The notes under the pieces are model-generated. The model saw only the letters and a program-made list of their open reading frames with translations. It had not been told where the DNA came from and did no database searches. This document shows positions 9,364 through 17,761 of a DNA stretch of 64,000 nucleotides, one piece after another (the first letter of the stretch is position 1; each line of letters begins with the position of its first letter). A program made the translations under genes and the position numbers. Source of the stretch: Ktedonobacteraceae bacterium (GTDB lineage Bacteria; Chloroflexota; Ktedonobacteria; Ktedonobacterales; Ktedonobacteraceae); the NCBI GenBank assembly GCA_035653615.1, contig DASRBN010000033.1, forward strand, positions 1 through 64,000, in the 5' to 3' direction.

Positions 9364-9969
9364 ATGAATTTACGCGACAGCTCTCAGGTCATCCCGGCCC
9401 TGCGTCAACGATTGGAGCCCCTTGAGCGCTCTAAAACATTGACGGATACCATCGAAGGTGCTCGCCCTGCCGCCCGCAAAGCGGCGGTACTCCTCGGACT
9501 TTTTGAGCAACATGAAGAAACATACCTGGCATTTATTCGCCGCTCTACCTCTCTTCGTTCCCATAGCGGCGAGATCGCCTTCCCCGGCGGCTCTGTCGAT
9601 CCCACCGATACTTCACCGGCTATGACTGCCCTGCGCGAAGCCCAGGAGGAAATAGGCCTGGACCCATCACGAGCGGAAGTACTCGGCATTCTGCCTCCCG
9701 TCTTCACTGTTGTAAGCAATTTCTTGATCACGCCTGTCGTCGCCTACCTGGCTCAGGGACCTGGAACACTTCAATTGCAGCCCACCGAGGTTGATGAAGT
9801 GATACTCCTGCCTCTAGAAGGGCTTGCGAATCCTGTCATCCTGCATACCGAAGAATGGGAACGCGGCGGCCTGCGGCGAATAGTCTATTTTTATGACTAC
9901 GGCCCATATCGTATCTGGGGCGCCACCGCGCGCATCTTGCATGAATTATTGGACCTCTTGCAAGCATAG
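9364..9969 (+). CDS. Nudix hydrolase, CoA pyrophosphatase-like (NudL/YeaB type)
   Basis: Such enzymes split CoA or its derivatives into phosphopantetheine and adenosine 3',5'-bisphosphate. The 201-residue protein shows the CoA-type signature SLRSHSGEIAFPGG just before a Nudix box ending TALREAQEEIGL, where the RE-EE glutamates bind metal. The chosen ATG begins MNLRDSSQVIPALRQ; 36 further upstream in-frame codons are unconserved and would read through the promoter. The minus 10 box next to the ATG suggests leaderless translation. Substrate is inferred from the FPGG context and was not tested. Confidence 0.88.
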   Translation: MNLRDSSQVIPALRQRLEPLERSKTLTDTIEGARPAARKAAVLLGLFEQHEETYLAFIRRSTSLRSHSGEIAFPGGSVDPTDTSPAMTALREAQEEIGLDPSRAEVLGILPPVFTVVSNFLITPVVAYLAQGPGTLQLQPTEVDEVILLPLEGLANPVILHTEEWERGGLRRIVYFYDYGPYRIWGATARILHELLDLLQA

Positions 9970-9987
9970 CCAATAGTCATGGTTACC

Positions 9988-10015
9988 TTGAAATTCTCTG
10001 TCCGTTGACTACAAT
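9988..10015 (+). promoter_or_regulatory. promoter of the tail-anchored small protein, TTGAAA-16-TACAAT
   Basis: TTGAAA (9988-9993) and TACAAT (10010-10015) with a 16-base spacer, about 100 bases before the GTG at 10120. Confidence 0.6.
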
Positions 10016-10119
10016 AGAGAAGGAATCCAGCAGTTGTATCAAATAGGTTCGTAGTGCGTTTCACGTAGATTGTCCTTTTGAGAAGCGGCAGCCCTGCCGG
10101 TTCATGACGGAGAAAAGTT

Positions 10120-10539
10120 GTGACATTGCCAGGTCCCGATCCTCAATCAGCGAGATTGCTGTCTCAACAATCACACTCGATACCACCAACCCATTCGATG
10201 CCTCCTGGTGTACCTCACCCCTTGCATCTCCCCACAACTCCCCAGGCTCCAGGTGGGCCTCCTACTGTACCGGCTACAGAATCTCTGCATAATGATATAC
10301 CCTCACGAGACGAAGGTTTCGCGGATCACTCATGGAATCTGGCTACCGGTGGTTTAAAGACCTTGACCGCCAAGCGAGAGCTTCCGCCCGGCCTTGAGCG
10401 TCGTATGGCCGCGACCGGTAACTGGCAGGAAGCCGATACTACTACTCGCAGTTACACATTTGCCCTCGTTGTTCTGGCTTGTGTTCTCGTGATGCTGATT
10501 AGCGGAGGCATAGTCTTATACATGATGCTACAACCATAA
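10120..10539 (+). CDS. proline-rich tail-anchored membrane protein, unrecognised
   Basis: A GTG start with GGAG seven bases upstream opens 139 codons. Residues 1-65 are low-complexity and rich in P, H, S and T (PPTHSMPPGVPHPLHL). Residues 66-110 are polar, and one hydrophobic helix (FALVVLACVLVMLISGGIVL) lies four residues from the end, so the protein should sit with its bulk in the cytoplasm and its tail in the membrane. No domain was recognised. It has its own promoter. The gene ends 71 bases from the convergent peptidase gene. The composition and clean ribosome-binding site support a real gene. Confidence 0.7.
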   Translation: MTLPGPDPQSARLLSQQSHSIPPTHSMPPGVPHPLHLPTTPQAPGGPPTVPATESLHNDIPSRDEGFADHSWNLATGGLKTLTAKRELPPGLERRMAATGNWQEADTTTRSYTFALVVLACVLVMLISGGIVLYMMLQP

Positions 10540-10610
10540 CTCTCCATTAGTCTTGAGCAGGCTCTGGATGAGTAACTACAGCTTCCTGGATACTGCGCGC
10601 AATGTCACTT

Positions 10611-11558
10611 TCAAGCGCTGGCGGCAGGCACCCCATGCAATGAAGTTGCACTGCGAACCGCTTTGACGATCGCTCGCCCAAGCGTAACAGCAGCCGCTTC
10701 ACCGATCATACTGACCTGCAATGCCTGTGTTGCCATATCGCGTCGCGTTTGGGATGCTGGCCCCAACGCCAGAGTAAAAACCGTATCGCCATCAAACATC
10801 GTATGCGCCGGGCGAATAACCTGTGCCAGGCCATTATGCGCCATTTGCGCAACCTTATTGATATGTTCCTTACTGAGCGCTGCATTCGTTGCGATAACTG
10901 CGATAGTCGTATTGCCAAATGGGTTGAGTGACTGTAAATCCGCCTCCGTAGGTTTGCGCGTCCCCGCGATGACCTGTTGCGTCTGCGGATCAATCACATC
11001 GCCCGACGCGTTGACCACAACAATCGCCCCTACCAGCGTTCCATCAGGCAACTGCGTGCTGGCCGAGCCAAGTCCACCCTTCATCATGAAGAATGGACCC
11101 GCCATCTTACCCACCGTCGCGCCCGTGCCTCCGCCTACATTCCCCTGTGTAACGGCGCCAGCCGTGGCTTGCTGGCAGGCGCGATAGCCCGCCGCCGCGT
11201 CCGGGCGGATGCTGGCCGAGCCAAAGGCGAGATCGAAGATAGCCGCCGCCGGAACAATCGGCACGCGCGCCACTCCCGTATCAAAACCAATGCCCTGTTC
11301 TTCGAGGTAACGCATCACTCCACTGGCGGCATCGAGACCAAAAGTGCTCCCACCCGTCAGCAGCACCGCGTTGACTTCTTCTACCAGGTGCATTGGACGC
11401 AGCAGGTCGGTTTCGCGCGTGGCCGGCGCACCGCCGCGAACATCCACACCCCCCATCGCAGGAGTATCGCAAAGAATAACCGTACAGCCCGTACCCGCCT
11501 CCAGGTTGGTATCGTTGCCTACACGAATGCCTGGAATATCTGTGATATCGTCATGCAT
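10611..11558 (-). CDS. P1 family (S58/DmpA-like) peptidase
   Basis: Members are N-terminal nucleophile aminopeptidases or D-esterases that mature by self-cleavage before a serine or threonine. The 315-residue protein starts ITDIPGIRVGNDTN, then AVLLTGGSTFGLDAASGV, NVGGGTGATVGK, and a GLGSAS stretch in the region where family members cut and expose the nucleophile. TTIAVIATNAALSKE follows. The exact cleavage site is inferred. It is a single gene, convergent with the tail-anchored protein. Natural substrates of this family are poorly known. Confidence 0.9.
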   Translation of the reverse strand: MHDDITDIPGIRVGNDTNLEAGTGCTVILCDTPAMGGVDVRGGAPATRETDLLRPMHLVEEVNAVLLTGGSTFGLDAASGVMRYLEEQGIGFDTGVARVPIVPAAAIFDLAFGSASIRPDAAAGYRACQQATAGAVTQGNVGGGTGATVGKMAGPFFMMKGGLGSASTQLPDGTLVGAIVVVNASGDVIDPQTQQVIAGTRKPTEADLQSLNPFGNTTIAVIATNAALSKEHINKVAQMAHNGLAQVIRPAHTMFDGDTVFTLALGPASQTRRDMATQALQVSMIGEAAAVTLGRAIVKAVRSATSLHGVPAASA

Positions 11559-11956
11559 AGCTCTACTTTCCTTTCATTTCCACAAAGTAATATTTCCCCT
11601 ACTCTCCTCTTGCTCGCTACCCATTAACTTGCTCTGCCTTTCTTTTGTCCTTATCCTACCATAAATCATTCCCTGGAAGACATGTAGAGTACCCATAAAC
11701 AGCATTCCCCGCGTCTCTATCATAAATATGCGAACTGCTTATATCAACCAAATTCTTGCAACTGCGAAATACTTGCAATAAGTACTCTTTACAAGGTATA
11801 CTCTAAACAGACGTTCAAGCTCAATTGTTGAGTAGATGCGTACCCATAATCCAACCATTGATCTTTGTAGTGCTTCGTAACGTAGTTCGTGTCATATTGA
11901 GTTTATGTTAACCATCCTGATGGGTCGTGGTACATATACTACCGCGAGGAGGATTT
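11559..11956. other. intergenic region upstream of the Ni/Co transporter
   Basis: No supported gene. It contains the transporter promoter and a pair of CTTGCAA sequences 17 bases apart (11755 and 11772). No cobalamin or NiCo riboswitch pattern was recognised. Confidence 0.6.
11773..11802 (+). promoter_or_regulatory. Ni/Co transporter promoter with overlapping palindrome
   Basis: TTGCAA (11773-11778) and TATACT (11797-11802), 18 bases apart. The minus 35 box lies in the palindrome TACTTgcaatAAGTA (11770-11784). A repressor bound there would block RNA polymerase. Confidence 0.55.
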
Positions 11957-13066
11957 ATGAGTAGCAATTTCAGTATTTCGGCGCTTAAATACGTCTTTAA
12001 CGATAGCTCTCAAGAGATCCGGCGTAAAGTGATTGGCATCTATGTCTTGTTGATCGCCTTTAATCTTGCCGCCTGGGCTGTCGCATTCTTAGGTTTCTCT
12101 GTGCGCTATCCTGAACTGTTAGGGGTAGCGCTGCTGGCATATACCTTTGGATTGCGCCATTCAGTCGATGCCGATCACATTTCCGCCATTGATAACGTGA
12201 CACGCAAACTGATGCAGGAGAAAAAACGCCCGGTCGCGGTCGGCTTTTTCTTTTCGTTAGGCCACTCCACCGTCGTAATTGCGTTAACAGTGGCAATTGC
12301 CATCGCCGCAACCATCATATCCACGGCGCTTCCTACGTTGAAGAGCGCGGGCGGGATTATCGGCACCTCGGTCTCAGCAGGCTTTCTATATCTGATCGCG
12401 CTCATGAATTTGTTGGTTCTGCTGGAAATCTTTCAAGCATTCCGCAGCGCCAGGCGTGGGGAAGAATATAATGATGTATCGCTGGAAGAGTTCTTGAACC
12501 AGCGCGGCTTGATGGGGCGTTTCTTCCGCCCCCTGCTCAAAATGGTGGATAAGAGTTGGAAGATGTACCCGGTGGGCGTTCTCTTCGGCCTTGGCTTCGA
12601 TACCGCGACCGAGGTCGGATTGCTGGGCATCGCCGCGGCGCAGGCAGGCAAAGGACTTCCCATCATCGATATTCTGATTTTCCCGGCGTTGTTCACTGCT
12701 GGCATGTGCCTGCTGGATACGACCGATGGCATTCTGATGCTTGGTGCCTACGGCTGGGCTTTCGTCAAACCCATCCGCAAGCTGTACTACAATTTGAACA
12801 TCACCCTGATCTCAGTGCTGGTAGCCTTCATGGTAGGCACGATTGAGGTAATGAGCATCATTGCCATGGAATTTAATCTGAGCGGCGGCATCTGGGATTA
12901 TCTGGGAAATCTGGACTTCGGCTTTCTCGGTGGCATTATCATCGGCCTTTTCCTGTTCAGTTGGATAATCTCCACGATTATCTACCGCATCAAGAAATAT
13001 GATGATATCGAGGTAAATGTCGCACCACCACAGCGGGAACTCACCGGAAGCGCTACCAGAGTGTAG
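11957..13066 (+). CDS. nickel/cobalt transporter, NiCoT family
   Basis: NiCoT permeases import Ni or Co across the cytoplasmic membrane at high affinity. The 369-residue protein has about eight hydrophobic segments and all family signatures: RHSVDADHISAIDN in helix 2 (metal-binding H and D), FFSLGHSTVV, and LGFDTATEV. GAGGAGG a few bases before the ATG fixes the start; an earlier in-frame GTG lacks one. It stands alone, with no urease, hydrogenase or cobalamin genes in the window, so the metal served cannot be told. The upstream palindrome may be a metal-dependent operator (inference). Confidence 0.93.
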   Translation: MSSNFSISALKYVFNDSSQEIRRKVIGIYVLLIAFNLAAWAVAFLGFSVRYPELLGVALLAYTFGLRHSVDADHISAIDNVTRKLMQEKKRPVAVGFFFSLGHSTVVIALTVAIAIAATIISTALPTLKSAGGIIGTSVSAGFLYLIALMNLLVLLEIFQAFRSARRGEEYNDVSLEEFLNQRGLMGRFFRPLLKMVDKSWKMYPVGVLFGLGFDTATEVGLLGIAAAQAGKGLPIIDILIFPALFTAGMCLLDTTDGILMLGAYGWAFVKPIRKLYYNLNITLISVLVAFMVGTIEVMSIIAMEFNLSGGIWDYLGNLDFGFLGGIIIGLFLFSWIISTIIYRIKKYDDIEVNVAPPQRELTGSATRV

Positions 13067-13070
13067 CCTT

Positions 13071-13736
13071 CTACATCCCCGCCGGGATAGCGTTGCGCAG
13101 CCTTGCCATCGCCTGGGCCACGCTTTCGTGCTGGTTATAGACGGCAGAACCGGCAACCAGCAGATTCGCCCCGGCCTTCACGACGAGTGGCACCGTTGCC
13201 TCATGAATGCCGCCATCAACCTCGATATCACAATGCAACCCGCGTTCAGCAATCCTTCGGCGCAGGTGAGTGATTTTGGGCAGTGTTTCGGGAATAAATT
13301 CTTGCCCGCCAAAGCCAGGATTGACCGTCATGATCAGCACCATGTCGAGCAGCGAGAGGATGTCTTCGAGCATGAAGACCGGCGTTGAGGGCGTGAGGGC
13401 GATAGCGGCCATCTTTCCCGCCGCTTTGATCTGCTGGACAATGCGATGCAGGTGCGGACTGACCTCTTGATGCACGATGATGACATCGGCCCCGGCCCGT
13501 GCGAAGTCTTCAACATACTGTTCGGGATTGGTAATCATCAGGTGCGCTTCAAGAGGCAGCTTCGTGCAGCGGCGCACCGCCTCAACCACCATCGGCCCCA
13601 TAGTGATATTCGGCACAAAGTGACCATCCATTACATCGATCTGGATGCGCTCTGCGCCTGCCGCTTCTGCCTCGCGCACCTGCTCGCCCAGGCGCGTGAA
13701 ATCCGCGGAAAGAATAGAGGGCACTAATCCAATCAT
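13071..13736 (-). CDS. rpe: ribulose-phosphate 3-epimerase
   Basis: Rpe interconverts ribulose 5-phosphate and xylulose 5-phosphate. The 221-residue TIM-barrel protein has SILSADFTRLGEQV, IQIDVMDGHFVPN (catalytic D and metal-binding H), LEAHLM, MTVNPGFGGQ and EVDGGI, with family length. The start overlaps the pgl stop as TAATG, indicating translational coupling. It is the last gene of the tal-zwf-opcA-pgl-rpe operon. Confidence 0.97.
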   Translation of the reverse strand: MIGLVPSILSADFTRLGEQVREAEAAGAERIQIDVMDGHFVPNITMGPMVVEAVRRCTKLPLEAHLMITNPEQYVEDFARAGADVIIVHQEVSPHLHRIVQQIKAAGKMAAIALTPSTPVFMLEDILSLLDMVLIMTVNPGFGGQEFIPETLPKITHLRRRIAERGLHCDIEVDGGIHEATVPLVVKAGANLLVAGSAVYNQHESVAQAMARLRNAIPAGM

Positions 13737-14482
13737 TAAACCTGTTCCCCTTTAGTTTGTAATTGCTGTGCCGCTGCCGTATCAATCATCCAGGTCACCT
13801 CGCCATTGGGTGGGCGCACAATCTGCGCGGGGTACTCATCGGGATTATATGGGCTTTCAAGAACGGCATGCACCGCCCCGGATTTGTCGCTGCCCGTTAC
13901 CAGGAATAGCACGTTGCGAGCAGCGTTCAAGAGTGGTGGGGTGAAGGTCAAACGGTCAGGTGGCGGCTTGGGAACGGAAACCGGCATCACCAGGCGCTCC
14001 TGCTCATGTAACGAGGCCTGGTGGGGGAAAAGCGAGGCTGTATGGCCCTCCGGCCCCATGCCTAGCTGGATGAGATCGAATTCCGGTATACCGCTCGTGC
14101 CAAAAACACGCCGCATCTCATCCGCATATTCCCGTGAAGCAGCATCGCGGTTGGGCATATTGGCAGGCATGCGATGCACCTGAACCGCGGGAATAGAGAT
14201 TTTGCTCAGGAGCACCTCGTGTGCCAGGTGATAGTTGCTCTCTTCATCGTCTGGTGGCACGCAGCGCTCGTCTGACCAGAAGATATGTGTCAGCACCCAG
14301 TCGATCTGGCCGCGGTACGGCTCATCGCCCAGCAGACCATACAGCTTTCGCGGCGTTGTGCCGCCCGACAAAGCAATGGTGAAGCGGCCACGCGCCGCAA
14401 TAGATTCTCTGGCGACGCGCGCAATATATTGTGCTGCCTCCTGGCTAATCACATCGATATTCGGATAAATCGCAATATTCAT
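13736..14482 (-). CDS. pgl: 6-phosphogluconolactonase
   Basis: Pgl hydrolyses 6-phosphogluconolactone made by Zwf. The 248-residue protein starts MNIAIYPNIDVISQEAA. It carries FTIALSGGTTPRKLYGLL (phosphate-binding loop), HIFWSDERCVPPDDEESNY and LIQLGMGPEGHTASLFP. An open frame continues 47 codons upstream, but that stretch is repeat DNA (SERSEES-type peptide), so the ATG at 14482 is chosen. The family A palindrome between opcA and pgl may separate their expression. Confidence 0.95.
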   Translation of the reverse strand: MNIAIYPNIDVISQEAAQYIARVARESIAARGRFTIALSGGTTPRKLYGLLGDEPYRGQIDWVLTHIFWSDERCVPPDDEESNYHLAHEVLLSKISIPAVQVHRMPANMPNRDAASREYADEMRRVFGTSGIPEFDLIQLGMGPEGHTASLFPHQASLHEQERLVMPVSVPKPPPDRLTFTPPLLNAARNVLFLVTGSDKSGAVHAVLESPYNPDEYPAQIVRPPNGEVTWMIDTAAAQQLQTKGEQV

Positions 14483-14531
14483 GGATACATTGCTCCAATA
14501 TTTCTTTTCGTCTGCATGGATTCTGCGCGCG

Positions 14532-14643
14532 GATTCTTCGCTGCACTCAGAATGACATCCCTGGGCGGATTCTTCGCTGCGCTCAGAATGACAGGTCTCC
14601 GAACCGGTTCGGAGACCTGTCATTCTGAGCGCAGCGAAGAATC
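14532..14643. repeat. family A repeat cluster with a 76-base perfect palindrome
   Basis: Three copies of the core TCATTCTGAGCGCAGCGAAG or its complement: 14532, 14568 and inverted at 14618. Copies two and three, with the flanking bases, form a perfect 38-base inverted repeat with no loop (14568-14643). It lies at the opcA/pgl junction and supplies the opcA stop codon. Confidence 0.9.
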
Positions 14644-15894
14644 TTCCAACAATCCAGCCACCTCGCGCAATATTTGCTCAAACAAGGAATCGTGGCTCAA
14701 GACCTCTAATTCGTTGTGCAGCAGTTCGCCCTCGTTGTGTACCGCCGTCAGGCTCACCAGGCGCTTGGAGCGGATTTCATGCCCCAGTTCGACCGAAGTG
14801 AATACATGCTCGGTATCCCCCGCGAGGCGAATCGTAAATGTCGCGCGTTTGTTCTCGATGTTGCTGGTCAGCCGCACGAGGCAGATTGAGCCGGGTCGCA
14901 TTTCGGCCTGCACTTGTGGCCGGATCGAAATGCTTGCGTTCCCTTTCCCCGCCTTGCTTCTGGGCGAGGTAAGCAGGCGCGTTGAACGCGGTGATCGCTC
15001 CATCGTCCAGGAGTATGTGCCACCGGCAGTATCATGGTGGTTTCCCGTCGTATCAGCAGCTAGTTCCCAACCAAGGCGTGTCTTTAACCAACCCGCCAGC
15101 AGCAGCGCCCGCGCCGGATTGGGAGACACATCACCCTGCTCCGTGCGTACCTGGGCCATCAGAGGAATAACCGCATGCTCGATCTCTATCGCATTCACGC
15201 CTGCAAGGTAAGGTCGATACTCCGGTGTATCGAAAAATTGCGCAACCAGTTGTAGCCAGGGCGTAATGCGTCCCCAATTCAGATCGCTCAGCGCCGCATC
15301 AGGATAGGCATCAGGGAGTGCCGCAAGTGTATAGATATCCTGCTCTGGATTGAAAAATCCCGTTGAGTCAAAGATCACGCGATTGCTGATTTCCATCAGA
15401 TTGTTGAAGGTGGGGTCTTTGATATCCGGTGGATCGCCCAACCACCACAGGTAGACCGGCAAATCCGGTTTGAGCAAAGGCTGCATAATATTGCCGATGG
15501 CCCGTATCGCGCTGCCCGTTGCCAGCACCGTCGTTTGCTCGAAACAGTGCCGCATCAGGTCTGAGAACATCGAGAAACAACGCAGCGTCACCCATGTCCA
15601 CAGTCCATCAGGTTGTTCTTCGCTTTTATCCAGAATCAGGATAGCCACACGCGCCAGGTGCGTGCTTGATAGTTCGCGCAGTACCCTGCTGGCATGCTGC
15701 GCCGACTCGATATCGGGCGCGCAAATGACCAGGTTGAGAACGCTGGTGCGTACATTCACATTCTGCCCGGTACGCATATTGTCGGCAGATATTTTCCACA
15801 GCAGCGACAGTTGTGTCTCAACTTCCTCTATGTTTACTATTTTCCCTGCCCATGGTAAACGAACTCCCGGGCCTCTGGCGATATCATTCGTCAT
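14620..15894 (-). CDS. opcA: glucose-6-phosphate dehydrogenase assembly protein OpcA
   Basis: OpcA is needed for full glucose-6-phosphate dehydrogenase activity in cyanobacteria and actinobacteria. The 424-residue protein shows VNIEEVETQLSLLWK near the start, LVICAPDIESAQHASRVLREL, and the family hallmark LPVYLWWLGDPP. The chosen ATG (MTNDIARGPG) follows AAGGGAAAAGGGA; an upstream ATG overlaps zwf by 16 bases and adds repeat-derived residues. The last residues (DSSLRSE) and the TGA are encoded by a family A repeat, so the native C-terminus was replaced or trimmed. It sits directly after zwf. Confidence 0.9.
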   Translation of the reverse strand: MTNDIARGPGVRLPWAGKIVNIEEVETQLSLLWKISADNMRTGQNVNVRTSVLNLVICAPDIESAQHASRVLRELSSTHLARVAILILDKSEEQPDGLWTWVTLRCFSMFSDLMRHCFEQTTVLATGSAIRAIGNIMQPLLKPDLPVYLWWLGDPPDIKDPTFNNLMEISNRVIFDSTGFFNPEQDIYTLAALPDAYPDAALSDLNWGRITPWLQLVAQFFDTPEYRPYLAGVNAIEIEHAVIPLMAQVRTEQGDVSPNPARALLLAGWLKTRLGWELAADTTGNHHDTAGGTYSWTMERSPRSTRLLTSPRSKAGKGNASISIRPQVQAEMRPGSICLVRLTSNIENKRATFTIRLAGDTEHVFTSVELGHEIRSKRLVSLTAVHNEGELLHNELEVLSHDSLFEQILREVAGLLEDSSLRSE

Positions 15895-15942
15895 TCCCTT
15901 TTCCCTTGCATATGAAGAACACCCTTGTCCTTTCTCCACCAT

Positions 15943-15968
15943 GTAGGGGCGTACCCGTATGGTCGCCC
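15943..15968 (+). repeat. family B repeat between zwf and opcA
   Basis: GTAGGGGCGTACCC followed by GTATGGTCGCCC. The ends GGGCG and CGCCC can pair. It occupies part of the 83-base gap between zwf and opcA. Confidence 0.75.
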
Positions 15969-15977
15969 GCTGCCCGC

Positions 15978-17528
15978 TTATGGACGCCGCCACCTGCGAT
16001 TATCGCGCCAGATGAACTCATCTGCCACCTGCGGACCCCACGAGCCAGATTCGTAGGTCGCAATCGTCTCTCGCGGCTCATTTTTCCACTCGTCCAAAAT
16101 GCCCTGGATGAATGCCCATGCCGCCTCTACCTCGTCACGGCGCGTAAAGAGCGTTGAATCGCCCAGCATGCAATCAAGCAAAAGACGCTCGTAGGCCTCG
16201 GGCTGTTCCCTAAAAAACGAAGACCCATAAAAGAAATCCATGTTTACCGAGCGAATCTGCATCTCCGTGCCCGGCACCTTCGCCCCAAACTTCAGCGAAA
16301 TGCCCTCATCCGGTTGAATGCGCAGCGTCAGCACATTCGGCTCAACCTGCCCATGCGCCTCGCTGCGTTTGAACAACATCAACGGCGCCTGCTTGAACTG
16401 GATCGCGATTTCACTCACCCGTTTGGGCAGGTGTTTGCCGGTGCGCAGGTAAAACGGAACGCCTGCCCAGCGCCAGCTATCGATGAACACCTTCAGCGCC
16501 ACGTATGTCTCCGTTGTCGATGTTGGCGAAACGCCCGGCTCCTCTGTATAGCCCGGCACCTGGCGTCCTCCCACCCAGCCGGGACCGTACTGGGCGCGTA
16601 TCGTCTGCGCCAGCACATCCTGCCCGACCAATGGCTGCAGCGCGTGCAGCACCTTCACCTTTTCATCGCGTACCGCGTTAGCGTCGAAAGCAATCGGCGG
16701 CTCCATTGCCACCAGTGTCAGCAGTTGCAGCACGTGATTCTGCACCATATCGCGTATCGCGCCCGACTCCTCATAGTAAGCGCCTCGACCCTCCAGGCCG
16801 ATATTCTCCGCCACCGTGATCTGCACATGGTCCACATAGCGCCGGTTCCACACCGGCTCAAAAATCCCGTTCGCCAGGCGAAATACCAGAATATTCTGCA
16901 CCGTCTCCTTCCCAAGGTAATGATCGATGCGGTACACCTGCTCCTCCCGGAACACTTTCGCCACCTGCCGGTTCAACTCGCGCGCCGAGGCCAGATCGTG
17001 TCCAAACGGTTTCTCGATAATAATGCGCGTCCATCCCTTACGACTCTTATTCAGACCCGCCGCGCCCAGATTCTGGATGATTTCGGGATACTGGCTTGGC
17101 GGCGTCGATAGATAAAAAATGCGATTGCCACCCGTACCTCGTTCATGATCAAGCGTATTGAGCAGCGTATTCAATTTCTCGTAACCTGCCGGGCTATGAA
17201 AATCCGATTGCAAGTAATGGATGCCCGCCGCGAAACTCTCCCATACCTGTGGGTTCACCGGCTTCTGGCGTGAATATTGATTGATTGATTCCAGCGCCTG
17301 TTCACGAAACTGTTCATCTGTATACGGGCGACGCGCGAACCCGACCACCGAAAAGCCCGCCGGCAGCGGCGTCTCAAGCGCCAGATTATACAGCGCCGGC
17401 AATAACTTCCGGTGCGTCAGATCGCCCGTCGCCCCAAATATCACCATCACGCACGGCTCAGGGCTATGTTTTATGCGCAGACCCTCCCTCAGAGGGTTAG
17501 GAGCCTCCACTACACTACGTTGAGGCAT
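15978..17528 (-). CDS. zwf: glucose-6-phosphate 1-dehydrogenase
   Basis: Zwf oxidises glucose 6-phosphate to 6-phosphogluconolactone with NAD(P). The 516-residue protein has the nucleotide-binding IFGATGDLTHRK near residue 30, IIEKPFGHDL, and RIDHYLGKE with the substrate-binding lysine and catalytic histidine. Length matches the family. AAGGAG precedes the ATG by ten bases. It follows tal after 233 bases that hold a family C repeat, and is followed by opcA, its assembly factor. Confidence 0.97.
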   Translation of the reverse strand: MPQRSVVEAPNPLREGLRIKHSPEPCVMVIFGATGDLTHRKLLPALYNLALETPLPAGFSVVGFARRPYTDEQFREQALESINQYSRQKPVNPQVWESFAAGIHYLQSDFHSPAGYEKLNTLLNTLDHERGTGGNRIFYLSTPPSQYPEIIQNLGAAGLNKSRKGWTRIIIEKPFGHDLASARELNRQVAKVFREEQVYRIDHYLGKETVQNILVFRLANGIFEPVWNRRYVDHVQITVAENIGLEGRGAYYEESGAIRDMVQNHVLQLLTLVAMEPPIAFDANAVRDEKVKVLHALQPLVGQDVLAQTIRAQYGPGWVGGRQVPGYTEEPGVSPTSTTETYVALKVFIDSWRWAGVPFYLRTGKHLPKRVSEIAIQFKQAPLMLFKRSEAHGQVEPNVLTLRIQPDEGISLKFGAKVPGTEMQIRSVNMDFFYGSSFFREQPEAYERLLLDCMLGDSTLFTRRDEVEAAWAFIQGILDEWKNEPRETIATYESGSWGPQVADEFIWRDNRRWRRP

Positions 17529-17621
17529 GCTTCATACTCTCCTTATTTCTCATTGGCTGTTCAGGGCGACCGCCAACCTGTACACCGGTGGTCGCCCCGG
17601 CCCCCCATTGTATGGCATCCT

Positions 17622-17648
17622 GTAGGGACAGCGCCTTATGGCTGTCCT
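17622..17648 (+). repeat. family C repeat between tal and zwf
   Basis: GTAGGGACAGCGCC then TTATGGCTGTCCT. GGACAG and CTGTCC at the ends can pair. A partial family B piece (GGTGGTCGCCCC) lies just before it. Confidence 0.75.
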
Positions 17649-17761
17649 TACCGCGATGCGATCATCACCCCAGACCCCACCTGTTGTCCTATCTCATGCA
17701 TTTGCCCTTATACTCTTCCCACGGGAAGCGGCAGGAACCAGCCCCTTTCCTAAGCCCGTTT

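Noticed and set aside
13080-13400. Plus-strand frame at the transporter end overlapping rpe
   Set aside because: Antisense to rpe; no motif or ribosome-binding site.
14483-14623. Longer N-terminus for Pgl
   Set aside because: The 47 extra codons are family A repeats read as HSERSEES-type peptide, and the family start fits the ATG at 14482.
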